From contig JAEYYY010000380.1 of assembly GCA_023430775.1 (NCBI GenBank), forward strand, positions 1 through 22,374: a DNA stretch of 22,374 nucleotides, given 5' to 3'. This stretch comes from Pseudomonadota bacterium. Its GTDB lineage: Bacteria > Myxococcota_A > Polyangia > Haliangiales > Haliangiaceae. The translations under genes and the position numbers were made by a program. The notes beneath the pieces were generated by a model that ran no database searches, was not told the DNA's origin, and saw nothing but the letters and a program-made list of their open reading frames with translations. This document shows, one piece after another, positions 1-6,418 of this stretch; the stretch's first letter is position 1; every line of letters starts with the position of its first letter.

Positions 1-12
1 CGAAGAGGCCGC

Positions 13-35
13 GGCCCTCGGGAGCCCCGAGGGCC
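13..35. terminator. Perfect 10-bp hairpin, terminator- or leader-like
   Basis: Bases 13-22 (GGCCCTCGGG) pair perfectly with 26-35 around a 3-base AGC loop. A short TTCAATT follows but no real T-run, so it may be the terminator of a gene outside the window or a 5' leader structure of the four-helix-bundle gene that starts 38 bases downstream. The structure is seen directly; the role is inferred. Confidence 0.55.
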
Positions 36-73
36 TTCAATTAACGGAACGAACGTCAGAGGAGAACACGACC

Positions 74-445
74 ATGTTGATCGCTTATCAGGTTGCACTC
101 GAAGTCGTCGGCGAGCTGAGGCCCATCGTCGAGCAGATCAGAAAGCACGATGCGAATCTGGCGAAGCAGCTCGTCGATGCGGCGAGCAGCACCGTGCAGA
201 ACCTGGCCGAAGGAATGGGCCATCGCGGTGGGAATCGGCGCCTCAAGTGGGAGATCGCGTTCGGCGAGGCGAACGAGGTGAAGGGCAGCCTCGATCTGGG
301 GAGGGCCTGGGGCTATGTGGTCGATGATCAGGAGGTTCGAAACAAGCTCGGGCGTCTGCTCGCGCTGTGCTGGGGGCTCACGAAGGGTGGCACCGCCCGA
401 GTTGCCACCAAGCGCAGCAGCGAACCGGTTCCGCGGAACCGATGA
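74..445 (+). CDS. Four-helix bundle protein (S23/IVP-like family)
   Basis: This 123-aa, all-helical protein resembles the 23S rRNA intervening-sequence (S23) family, also described as four-helix bundle proteins related to diversity-generating-retroelement accessory proteins. Seen: an AYQVALEVV N-terminal helix, the family-typical stretch around residues 44-60 (NLAEGMGHRGGNRRLKWEI) and the following EANEVKGSLDLG helix. The C-terminal tail (residues 105-123) is basic and probably disordered. A good Shine-Dalgarno (GAGGAG, 59-64) lies 9 bases before the ATG. The biochemical role of stand-alone members is unknown; they often occur as solitary genes far from rRNA, as here. No rRNA or reverse transcriptase is visible nearby. 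It converges with the DUF6391 gene, whose stop lies 38 bases downstream. Confidence 0.8.
   Translation: MLIAYQVALEVVGELRPIVEQIRKHDANLAKQLVDAASSTVQNLAEGMGHRGGNRRLKWEIAFGEANEVKGSLDLGRAWGYVVDDQEVRNKLGRLLALCWGLTKGGTARVATKRSSEPVPRNR
426..441. repeat. 16-bp perfect palindrome at the gene end
   Basis: CGGTTCCGCGGAACCG at 426-441 is a perfect palindrome covering the last codons of the four-helix-bundle gene, just before its TGA (443-445) and facing the convergent DUF6391 gene that ends at 484. It could act as a bidirectional terminator stem, but there is no T-tract on either side. Confidence 0.45.
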
Positions 446-483
446 TCTCGGTGGACGAGCTAATCACGAGCTTCGCGCGAACC

Positions 484-1227
484 TCAAGCAGTGAAACCAG
501 GCGAGACCGTCCCACCCTGCGTGGCACTCGGCTGGAGCTCGATGAAGACCTCGAACCAGACTTCGGAGTCGGGACGCTGCCAGCCCGAGATGCTGTTGAT
601 CGATCTCACGAAGGTGACCGCGGCCGAGTCGAATTGATGCGACACGGTGAACAGCCGCTGCGAGAGCAGACCGATCGCACCGTGGGTGGCAAGCCACACG
701 CGAAGCAGGAGCCCGCCGATCAGGAAGTAGACCGGGCCCGAGCTTCCGAGCAAACCCGCGACGGCGGCGATCGCGAGGAACATGACCCACAGCGTGGCCG
801 CGCTGATCAGGTCGCTGGTCCCGCAGTGGTGGGTGTAGATCAGCGAGCGCTCGCCGGCCTGGACACGCGCGATCGCCTGCGTCGCAGCGTCGCAGACGCG
901 ACCGAGCTCGAGACCACCCGCGGGTGATGCGACGATGAACCGGTCCTGCCCGTGCGTGAACCCGTGCAGCGGGATCTGGAGCTGCTCGTCGAGGACCGCC
1001 AGCGTCGCGTGCTCGAGCCCGTGGCAGATCCGGGTCCGCGGATCGTTGACGATCCACAGGATCCAGCGGTGCTGGAGGACCTTGCGGAGCAGATGCCACG
1101 ACAGCGCGACATAGATCGCGAGCATGGGCCACTGCAGGTATCCCCAGCTCGCAGGAACGGCCAGCACGACGAGCACCGCGCCATCGATCGCGTACCCGTA
1201 CCAGACTCGCCGCAGCCAGCTCCCCAT
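484..1227 (-). CDS. DUF6391 family integral membrane protein
   Basis: A 247-aa membrane protein. The motif CHGLEHATLAVL (residues 68-79) and the later YTHHCGTSDL (131-140) match the conserved HxLEHAT and H-x-x-CGT features I associate with DUF6391. The conserved His/Glu residues suggest a metal site, but no reaction is known. Hydrophobic segments lie at about residues 12-29, 33-47, 141-160 and 163-180. The ATG at 1227 is chosen because it follows the stop of the upstream lipoprotein gene by 4 bases; the reading frame stays open further upstream, but only as the shadow of that gene. The tight spacing indicates an operon with the YCII-like lipoprotein. DUF6391 is assigned from motif memory, so the family name is likely but not certain. 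Confidence 0.75.
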   Translation of the reverse strand: MGSWLRRVWYGYAIDGAVLVVLAVPASWGYLQWPMLAIYVALSWHLLRKVLQHRWILWIVNDPRTRICHGLEHATLAVLDEQLQIPLHGFTHGQDRFIVASPAGGLELGRVCDAATQAIARVQAGERSLIYTHHCGTSDLISAATLWVMFLAIAAVAGLLGSSGPVYFLIGGLLLRVWLATHGAIGLLSQRLFTVSHQFDSAAVTFVRSINSISGWQRPDSEVWFEVFIELQPSATQGGTVSPGFTA

Positions 1228-1231
1228 CGCG

Positions 1232-1684
1232 CTACGTCTTCGGCTTGCAGCGCTTCGCCAGGCCGGCGTCGCCGTACCAGGAGTGGATCTCGGGGACCAG
1301 GCGACCGATCTTGATCGCCGGATCGTTCGCGAGCAGGCCATCGAGCTCCTCGCGCTTGGCGTCGAAGATGAAGATGCCGGCGAGCGCGGTGCGATCGGTC
1401 GCGGGCGAGTCGATCGGGCCGGCGACCACGAGCTTGCAGGAGGCGGCCATCGCCTCGATGTTCGCCATGTGACCCTCGAAGATCTTCTTCGTCTCGTCGG
1501 TCTTCTCCGGCGTCCACGCCGGACCGCGGCGGAGCAGCACGAGCTGGTAGCCCTGCATCTCGAACTTCTCGGGGTCGGCGGGTGCACCACCGGCGGTTGG
1601 AGTCGGGATCGACGGCGCGGGCTTCGAGGAACCGCACGCGGCAAGCGCAGCGGCGACGGCGACGGCGACGGCGGCGAGGTTCAT
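1232..1684 (-). CDS. YCII-like domain lipoprotein
   Basis: A 150-aa secreted lipoprotein. The signal peptide ends in the lipobox LAAC, with Cys17 as the lipidated residue, followed by a Ser/Pro/Thr linker. Residues about 45-140 look like the YCII/dimeric alpha-beta fold: GYQLVLLRRGP starts the first strand, a long helix follows (HMANIEAMAASCKLV), then VVAGPI, IFIFDA and LVPEIHSWYGD. Cytoplasmic YCII proteins are small ferredoxin-like enzymes or binders. An exported lipid-anchored version is seen in environmental bacteria and its role is unknown. It is the first gene of a pair with the DUF6391 protein. The hexamer TACTGT lies 7 bases upstream of the ATG, a possible leaderless promoter. Confidence 0.75.
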   Translation of the reverse strand: MNLAAVAVAVAAALAACGSSKPAPSIPTPTAGGAPADPEKFEMQGYQLVLLRRGPAWTPEKTDETKKIFEGHMANIEAMAASCKLVVAGPIDSPATDRTALAGIFIFDAKREELDGLLANDPAIKIGRLVPEIHSWYGDAGLAKRCKPKT

Positions 1685-1691
1685 CGTGTCG

Positions 1692-1697
1692 ACAGTA
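1692..1697 (-). promoter_or_regulatory. Putative -10 element (TACTGT), leaderless start
   Basis: On the minus strand TACTGT is followed by 7 bases and then the ATG of the YCII-like lipoprotein gene, the same arrangement as at other starts in this window. No convincing -35 is visible. Its last three bases on the plus strand overlap the 14-bp repeat at 1695-1708. Confidence 0.4.
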
Positions 1698-1708
1698 GCT
1701 CAGTCGTC
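1695..1708. repeat. 14-bp direct repeat, left copy
   Basis: GTAGCTCAGTCGTC occurs here and, identically, at 2020-2033. The two copies bracket the small Cys-rich lipoprotein gene (1765-1980). Confidence 0.7.
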
Positions 1709-1753
1709 GTGTCCGAGCGATCCGGCAGAGAGCTGCGTGTTAACGTGGTGGTC

Positions 1754-1760
1754 AGGAGGG
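1754..1760 (+). promoter_or_regulatory. Strong ribosome binding site
   Basis: AGGAGGG lies 4 bases before the ATG at 1765. It is the best Shine-Dalgarno in the window and fixes the start of the small lipoprotein gene. It contrasts with the several genes that have no SD and a TANNNT hexamer instead. Confidence 0.8.
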
Positions 1761-1764
1761 AACG

Positions 1765-1980
1765 ATGAGCTACGTCATGCATGCGGTGGTCGTGCTCGGC
1801 TTCGTGGTCGGCTGCGGTGGTACCGGCTCCAAGGCCGACCCGAAGCAGGCGGAGAAGTGCGCGGTCAAGGACAAGACCAATCCCGCGTTCGAGGACGGGG
1901 AGGCGTGCAAGAAGTGCTGTGGCGACGCCGGCGCCTCGGGTCACATGTGGATGTTCAACGACGGCTGCAAGTGCTTGTGA
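1765..1980 (+). CDS. Small Cys-rich lipoprotein
   Basis: A 71-aa protein with a short signal peptide and lipobox-like VVGC (Cys17). The mature part has six Cys (32, 48, 51, 52, 68, 70) in the pattern C-x15-C-x2-CC-x15-C-x-C, with the recognisable stretch EACKKCCGDAGASG. Small lipoproteins of this CxxCC...CxC kind are common in myxobacterial genomes; their function is unknown. The Cys spacing suggests a disulfide-knotted domain or a metal site at the outer membrane. It is the only plus-strand gene between two minus-strand gene groups and is flanked by 14-bp direct repeats. It ends immediately before the palindrome CGTCCGGACG (1981-1990). Confidence 0.75.
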   Translation: MSYVMHAVVVLGFVVGCGGTGSKADPKQAEKCAVKDKTNPAFEDGEACKKCCGDAGASGHMWMFNDGCKCL

Positions 1981-2004
1981 CGTCCGGACGCGAGCTTCAC
2001 GCGC

Positions 2005-2026
2005 GGGCGTAGCTCGGGCGTAGCTC
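2005..2026. repeat. Tandem duplication of an 11-mer
   Basis: GGGCGTAGCTC occurs twice in direct succession (2005-2015 and 2016-2026), between the stop of the small lipoprotein gene and the stop of the DUF952 gene. It looks like replication slippage in a convergent spacer. Confidence 0.7.
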
Positions 2027-2033
2027 AGTCGTC
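2020..2033. repeat. 14-bp direct repeat, right copy
   Basis: An exact second copy of GTAGCTCAGTCGTC (first at 1695-1708). Here it contains the last codons and the TGA stop of the DUF952 gene on the minus strand. Confidence 0.7.
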
Positions 2034-2618
2034 CTGCACCAGAGATTCGACATACGCGAGCAGGGTAACCTCGTCGACCGCGCCATCGGATTGGCGCGGC
2101 ATCGAGTGGATCTGCATCCAGCCGACATCGCGGAGATCGGCACCGATCGCGATGGCGGACTGCAGATCGATCTCGCCGGCGCGACCGGGACGCGCGGCGA
2201 GCACGACGTAGGTCTGCGGGCGGCCGTGATCTTCGATCGCGCAGCCGACCACGGCGGAGACGGCGTCGTCGGCTTGTTTGATGCGGTCGACGATGCCGGG
2301 GGGAAGGTCGATCATGCGCGGGGCATCGCGGAGGTTGATGACGGCGTCGGTCTCGAGCGGGCCGTAGAGGTGCGGGAACGCTTCGTCGACATCGGGGGCG
2401 CGCTCGAACTTGATCTCCGCCGCGACGCGCCGCGGGTCGATGCGCAGGATGACGAGATCGTCGGCGGTGCGGAACAGGCGATGGAGCGTGTGCCGCCATT
2501 GCTCCTCTGTCGACAGGTGAATGAAGCCCTCGGTGGAGAGCGAGGGCGCGCGGTACTCGCGTGCGGCTTGCGAGCGATCCCACGCGGCGCGCGTCGTGAT
2601 GTGAAACAGAGGCTTCAC
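2025..2618 (-). CDS. DUF952 domain protein
   Basis: 197 aa. Residues about 1-105 match DUF952: an FHITTRAAWDRSQ start, then SLSTEGFIHLSTEEQ, a DLVILRIDPRRV strand, and FPHLYGPLETDAV. The domain is related in fold to ADP-ribosyl-transferring toxin-like proteins, but the activity of DUF952 is not established. Residues 106-197 form an extra C-terminal part that I do not recognise (helix, then IEDHGRPQTYVVLAA, then AIAIGADLRDVGW). The start is GTG at 2618 with GAGGG a few bases upstream. The gene lies 31 bases after the GNAT stop, so it is probably the last gene of the ACBP-SDR-GNAT cluster. Confidence 0.8.
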   Translation of the reverse strand: MKPLFHITTRAAWDRSQAAREYRAPSLSTEGFIHLSTEEQWRHTLHRLFRTADDLVILRIDPRRVAAEIKFERAPDVDEAFPHLYGPLETDAVINLRDAPRMIDLPPGIVDRIKQADDAVSAVVGCAIEDHGRPQTYVVLAARPGRAGEIDLQSAIAIGADLRDVGWMQIHSMPRQSDGAVDEVTLLAYVESLVQDD

Positions 2619-2649
2619 GATCCCTCGATCAGCATCGCACGCCTGCGCG

Positions 2650-3168
2650 TCACAGCGCGAGCGTCATCGAGATGTCGTCGATCGACTCACCATCGACGCG
2701 AAAGCGGTCCTTCGTGGTGCCGACCTCGATGAAGCCGAGCTTGCGATAGAGCGCCCGGGCGCGCGCGTTGCCTCCGAACACGCCGAGATCGATCCACGCG
2801 AGCTGTTGGTCGCGTGCCCACGCGATCGCGGCCTCGCACAGCGCGCGGCCGTGCCCGCGATCGCGATGCGCGGCCTCGATACCGATGCCGAGCGTGGCGC
2901 GATGCAGCTCGCTCGCGATCGCGCCGCCCTTGAGATCGCAGTGACCGACGACGGTGTGATCGCCGGCGACCAGCGCCCAGCAGCGCGACCACTTGACGTC
3001 GGTGACCGGCGTCGACCACTCGGTGCGCAGGCGCTCCTCGCGCGGACCTCGATCGTAGGACGTGCCGTGCGCGAACGGCCGGCTGCGAATCACCTCGCGC
3101 TCGGCCCACAGCCGCTCGCCGTGATCGAGCAGGCGCGGCAGATCGTCGACGGCGAGCAGCCGGATCAT
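2650..3168 (-). CDS. GNAT family N-acetyltransferase
   Basis: A 172-aa protein predicted to transfer an acetyl group from acetyl-CoA to an amine of unknown identity. Motif A is clear at residues 93-111: a LGIGIEAA strand followed by the pyrophosphate-binding loop HRDRGHGRAL, which fits R/Q-x-x-G-x-G/A. Motif B (NARARALYRKLGFIEVG, 134-150) is typical of RimI/RimJ-like enzymes. The ATG at 3168 overlaps the stop of the SDR gene (ATGA), so the two are probably translationally coupled. The substrate cannot be read from the sequence. Confidence 0.9.
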   Translation of the reverse strand: MIRLLAVDDLPRLLDHGERLWAEREVIRSRPFAHGTSYDRGPREERLRTEWSTPVTDVKWSRCWALVAGDHTVVGHCDLKGGAIASELHRATLGIGIEAAHRDRGHGRALCEAAIAWARDQQLAWIDLGVFGGNARARALYRKLGFIEVGTTKDRFRVDGESIDDISMTLAL

Positions 3169-3896
3169 GCCGGCAGGCCCTGGATCGACATCCCGCCGTC
3201 GACGGCGAGGCACTGGCCGGTGACGTACGAGGACGCGGGCAGCGCGAGGAACGCGACGGCACGCGCGACCTCGTACGGCTCCGCGATGCGCGCCATCGGC
3301 GTGGCCGCGAGGATCGCGGCGAGCTTCGCGGCATCGCCGAGGATCGGCTCGACCAGTGGCGTTCGCGTGTACCACGGCGCGATCGTGTTGACGCGGATGC
3401 CATCCCTCGCCCACTCGAGCGCGAGCGTACGCGCGGCCTGCGCGAGCCCGGCCTTGGCCGCCGCGTAGGCGACGCCGGTGGGGAGCGCGAGGTGACCGGC
3501 GACCGAGCCGACGTGGATCACCGAGGCATCGCCGGCTTGCTTCAGGCGCGCGTGAAGATCGCGCGAGAGCAGCAGCGGCGAGGTCAGGTTCAGCGCGATC
3601 AGTCGCTCGATCGTGGCGTCGTCGTACGAGGTCAGCGGTGCACGCACGTTGGTGCCGGCGTTGTGCACGAGGATGTGGAGCGGACCGGTCAGGCGCTCGA
3701 CGATCCGCTCGCGATCGGCGGCACTGGTGACGTCCCCGCAGATCACCTCGTGCGGAAAGCCCTCGACCGCTCCCCGGGCGACCGCGATCACCTTCGCACC
3801 GAGCGCGGCGAGCTCGTCGGCGATCGCGCGACCGATGCCGCGCGTCCCGCCGGTGACCAGCGCGGTCCGACCCTCGAGACGCCAGTGACTCATCAC
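3165..3896 (-). CDS. Short-chain dehydrogenase/reductase (SDR)
   Basis: 243 aa, a classical SDR. The Rossmann dinucleotide site TGGTRGIG is at residues 15-22, the NAG motif at 79-81, Asn103 follows in ALNLTS, and the catalytic set is Ser131, Tyr144 and Lys148 (YAAAK). AVDGGMS near the C-terminus is the usual SDR ending. Arg19 in the glycine loop favours NADPH (inference from the family). It resembles tropinone-reductase-like and 3-oxoacyl-reductase-like members; the substrate is unknown. GTG (3896) and ATG (3893) are adjacent in-frame starts; either follows the ACBP stop within a few bases. It sits between ACBP and GNAT in a tight operon, which makes a CoA- or acyl-linked substrate plausible. 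Confidence 0.92.
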   Translation of the reverse strand: MMSHWRLEGRTALVTGGTRGIGRAIADELAALGAKVIAVARGAVEGFPHEVICGDVTSAADRERIVERLTGPLHILVHNAGTNVRAPLTSYDDATIERLIALNLTSPLLLSRDLHARLKQAGDASVIHVGSVAGHLALPTGVAYAAAKAGLAQAARTLALEWARDGIRVNTIAPWYTRTPLVEPILGDAAKLAAILAATPMARIAEPYEVARAVAFLALPASSYVTGQCLAVDGGMSIQGLPA

Positions 3897-3899
3897 CGT

Positions 3900-4154
3900 C
3901 TACTTCGCGTGCTTCGCGACCAGCTCGCAGTACGCCTCCATCGCGGCGTCCTTCGACTTGCCCTTGAGCTTGGCCCACGCGTCGTACTTCGCGCGCCCCT
4001 TGACGTCGAGCATGCCGGGCCGCGACCCGGTGCAGTCACCGACGGTGGCCTGCTTGTAGAGACCGTACATCTCGAGCATGACGTCATTGCCGAGGCCGGT
4101 GACCGGCTTGATCTTGGCCTGCGCATCCGCGAACCGCTGAGCGAGATCGGACAT
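3900..4154 (-). CDS. Acyl-CoA-binding protein (ACBP)
   Basis: An 84-aa soluble four-helix protein that binds long-chain acyl-CoA esters. The signature is intact: YGLYKQATVGD (30-40), RPGM (45-48), GRAKYDAWAKLKG (53-65) and AMEAYCELV. Tyr30, Tyr33, Lys34, Lys56 and Tyr75 correspond to the ligand-contacting residues of bovine ACBP. Length is typical. The ATG at 4154 is preferred over longer starts because it gives the standard ACBP N-terminus. It is the first gene of the ACBP-SDR-GNAT-DUF952 cluster and is divergent from the gene at 4180 with only 25 bases between start codons. TATCCT lies 7 bases upstream of the ATG, so the transcript may be leaderless. Confidence 0.95.
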   Translation of the reverse strand: MSDLAQRFADAQAKIKPVTGLGNDVMLEMYGLYKQATVGDCTGSRPGMLDVKGRAKYDAWAKLKGKSKDAAMEAYCELVAKHAK

Positions 4155-4161
4155 GGAGACG

Positions 4162-4173
4162 AGGATATAGGAT
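4162..4173. promoter_or_regulatory. Two abutting divergent -10 elements
   Basis: On the minus strand TATCCT (4167-4162) lies 7 bases from the ACBP ATG. On the plus strand TAGGAT (4168-4173) lies 6 bases from the ATG at 4180. The two hexamers touch. Both genes would be leaderless and only one polymerase could occupy the site at a time. The sequence is seen; the promoter function is inferred. Confidence 0.5.
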
Positions 4174-4179
4174 CGCGCC

Positions 4180-5136
4180 ATGCGACTGCGCTGGTGGATG
4201 CTCCCGATCGCCGTGGTGGTGCTGCTGATGTGGCGGCGGACCGAGACCCGACCGCTGGACCTGGTGGCCGGCACCACGCACGACACGTTCGCGGTCCTCG
4301 ATCGCGCGACCGGTCGGTTGACCGAGGTCGGCTCGGACAACAAGCCGGTGCGCGAGCTGACCGTGCCGATCACCAAGGACACGCGCGTGGTCGGCACCAA
4401 CCGCGGTGCCGCGATCGTGTGGCACGAGGGCCGGCGCATCGCCCTCGCCGTCGCCGACGATCTCGATCGCAAGCAGCTGCACGGCAAGCGCGTCGAGAAG
4501 CTGTGTTCGCAGGCGGCGACCACGCACCTGATGTTCGGCATCGGCTGGCTCGAACGCGATGGCGCGATCTGGGTGCTGCGCGGCTCGAGCTACGACGTCA
4601 ACGCCGAGCGCGCGACCCTCGCGGTCGAGGAGCTCGACGACGCCGAGGTCGCCTCGCCGTATTGCGGCGTCACCGATGCGGATCACGCGATCGCCCTGCT
4701 CTATCGCAACGGCAATCGCTTCGAGATGGTGCGCTGCGAGGAAGGCCACTGCAGCAAGCCGCGGCGCGTGGCGCTGCCGAAGCACGACACCATCCTCGGG
4801 TTCGGCTGCACGCGGCGCTACTGCCTGATCGCCACCCGCGACAAGTCCGGCGCGGCGTCGCTGTTCTGGGTCGACGACAAGGGCGGCAAGGTCGACAGCC
4901 TGTCCCTCGCCGGTGCGAAGGACTCACCGGTCAACGTCGCCGGCGAAGGCGATCGGTTCGCGATCAGCTATCTGAAGAACGGCGCGCCGGTGGTCGAGCA
5001 CTCCCAGACACCCGGTCACCTCGCGAGGATCTGGGAGGGCGGCGAGGCGGTGCCGGTGCTGAGCTGGATGGGGAACGTGCTGCTGATCGGCGGGCAGGCC
5101 GGCGGCAAGCTGGTGACCGTGACCAGAGCCCTCTAG
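4180..5136 (+). CDS. Membrane-anchored protein, possible beta-propeller
   Basis: 318 aa, not recognised. An N-terminal hydrophobic segment (about residues 5-19, LRWWMLPIAVVVLLMW style) without a lipobox suggests an uncleaved anchor. The rest is beta-rich, with repeated patterns of a strand, a charged turn and a strand (DTFAVLDRATGRLTEVG, FWVDDKGGKVDSLSL), which fits a propeller-like fold facing the periplasm. Cysteines in the middle third (in EKLCSQ, SPYCGV, VRCEEGHCSKP, FGCTRRYCL) may form disulfides. It is divergent from the ACBP gene with a 25-base spacer carrying TAGGAT 6 bases before the ATG. Its TAG stop overlaps the TAG of the convergent deacetylase gene in a shared CTAG (5133-5136). 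Confidence 0.75.
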   Translation: MRLRWWMLPIAVVVLLMWRRTETRPLDLVAGTTHDTFAVLDRATGRLTEVGSDNKPVRELTVPITKDTRVVGTNRGAAIVWHEGRRIALAVADDLDRKQLHGKRVEKLCSQAATTHLMFGIGWLERDGAIWVLRGSSYDVNAERATLAVEELDDAEVASPYCGVTDADHAIALLYRNGNRFEMVRCEEGHCSKPRRVALPKHDTILGFGCTRRYCLIATRDKSGAASLFWVDDKGGKVDSLSLAGAKDSPVNVAGEGDRFAISYLKNGAPVVEHSQTPGHLARIWEGGEAVPVLSWMGNVLLIGGQAGGKLVTVTRAL

Positions 5137-6302
5137 CGTGGGGCGCAGACGTTCGCGGTCGCCGGCGCGGCGTTGCTGTTGCCGATGAAGCGTGGCTCGG
5201 TGCGGTTCTCGGTGTCGGGCAACAGCGCGCACGCGTTGTTCTGCGTCGCGGCCTTCGACACGCACATGCCGGTCGGCGTCGCGGCGCGCTCGTCGGCGAT
5301 GCAGAACGTGCCGGCGCGGCCCGAGAGATCGGGGCACGAGCCCTCGCACTGGGTCGTGCAGAAGCCCGCGGGGTGGCAGCTGCCGGCCTTGCCGGCGGCG
5401 GTGAAGGCGCAGTCGGCGTCGCTGGTGCACGCATCGCCGATGAACTTCTGCGGCGGCGGCACGGCGCCGTGGAGCTTGGGGAATGCGGTGGTGTCGTCGA
5501 GCCGGATGAAGGTGTAGCCCTCGGCCTCGAGTGCGGTGAGGATGCCGTCGAGCGCGCTCGCGGTCGACTGGTGGATGTCGTGGAACAGGATGATGCCGCC
5601 GTTGAACGAGCGGACCTGCGACAGCACGTAGGCCTTCATGTCGCCACGCATGTTGTCGGGCACGAACTTGAACGTCGACTTCTTGCAGAAGCCGCCGCCG
5701 GCCGCGTAGCACCAGTCGGCGCTATCGACGTGCCAGCCGGTGACGACGTAGCCGCGATCCTGCGCCTGCTTCTTCGAGTTGCAGTTCGAGCTGCCGAACG
5801 GGAACCGGAAGTACCTGGGCAGCTCGCCGGCCTCGCGGATCAGGGCGTCGGTGCGATCGATCTCGGTCGCGACCGTGGCCGCCGATTGCTCGGCGAGGTT
5901 GATGTGGCGGTGCGAGTGGTTCGCGAGGATGAAGTCGGGGTGCGCGGCGATCCGCGCGGCGATGTCCTTCGCCGCCTGACTCGAGTAGCGGCTACCGTTG
6001 GTGAAGAACGTGGCGGGCGCGCGGTGCTTCTCGAGGATCGAGATCACCTGCGGCGTGGTGTCGGGGTTCGGGCCGTCGTCGAACGTCAGCGCGATGCGCT
6101 TGTTGAAGCCGTTGCGATCGGGAACGGTGACGCCGGAGCAGCTCGCGCTGTCGACCTTGCCCTCGTCGTGCGCGTCCTCGTACGCCTGTTCGAACAGGTC
6201 GGTCTCGTCGGCGTGGTCGTCATCGTCCGACGCACATCCCGTCTGCAACCCGGAGGTTGCAGCAAGCAGGGAGAGAGACGCGAGGAGTACAGCGTTCCGC
6301 AT
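5133..6302 (-). CDS. Polysaccharide deacetylase (NodB/CE4), putative chitin deacetylase lipoprotein
   Basis: 389 aa. All five CE4 motifs are present: TFDDGP (73-78; catalytic base Asp75, metal ligand Asp76), HSHRH (129-133), RFPFG (166-170), DSADW (193-197) and LFHDIH (239-244, His241). This predicts metal-dependent N-deacetylation of a GlcNAc polymer such as chitin or peptidoglycan. The N-terminus has a signal peptide and a lipobox-like LQTGC with Cys23, which has a non-standard -3 residue, followed by an acidic linker. Residues about 289-389 are a Cys-rich tail (about 10 Cys, starting CTSDADCAF), a style common in myxobacterial exported proteins and possibly a binding domain. The ATG at 6302 is chosen for the signal peptide; a GTG 54 bases upstream is less likely. 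The chitosanase gene lies 172 bases upstream on the same strand, so deacetylation followed by chitosan hydrolysis is a natural pairing. Confidence 0.92.
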   Translation of the reverse strand: MRNAVLLASLSLLAATSGLQTGCASDDDDHADETDLFEQAYEDAHDEGKVDSASCSGVTVPDRNGFNKRIALTFDDGPNPDTTPQVISILEKHRAPATFFTNGSRYSSQAAKDIAARIAAHPDFILANHSHRHINLAEQSAATVATEIDRTDALIREAGELPRYFRFPFGSSNCNSKKQAQDRGYVVTGWHVDSADWCYAAGGGFCKKSTFKFVPDNMRGDMKAYVLSQVRSFNGGIILFHDIHQSTASALDGILTALEAEGYTFIRLDDTTAFPKLHGAVPPPQKFIGDACTSDADCAFTAAGKAGSCHPAGFCTTQCEGSCPDLSGRAGTFCIADERAATPTGMCVSKAATQNNACALLPDTENRTEPRFIGNSNAAPATANVCAPR

Positions 6303-6418
6303 GTCCCGCGAGGAGAGCAAGCAGTGCGCCACGGCAGCTCCGCGCAAGCTGTGCACGGCGGTGATCAGATCGCTGCGATCGCCGAGGGTTAATCGCGTGT
6401 TTGCGGTGTTCCCCGTCG

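Noticed and set aside
2005..2045. tRNA-like 5' end (GGGCGTAGCTCAGTCG resembles acceptor plus D-arm)
   Set aside because: No matching D-stem closure, anticodon arm or T-arm follows, and the stretch is the coding end of the DUF952 gene on the other strand.
3492..6392. Very long plus-strand open frame (966 codons)
   Set aside because: It runs antisense or out of frame through SDR, ACBP, membrane-protein and deacetylase genes that all have clear family motifs. Its translation is Arg/Asp/Ala-rich without motifs, typical of a shadow frame in GC-rich DNA.
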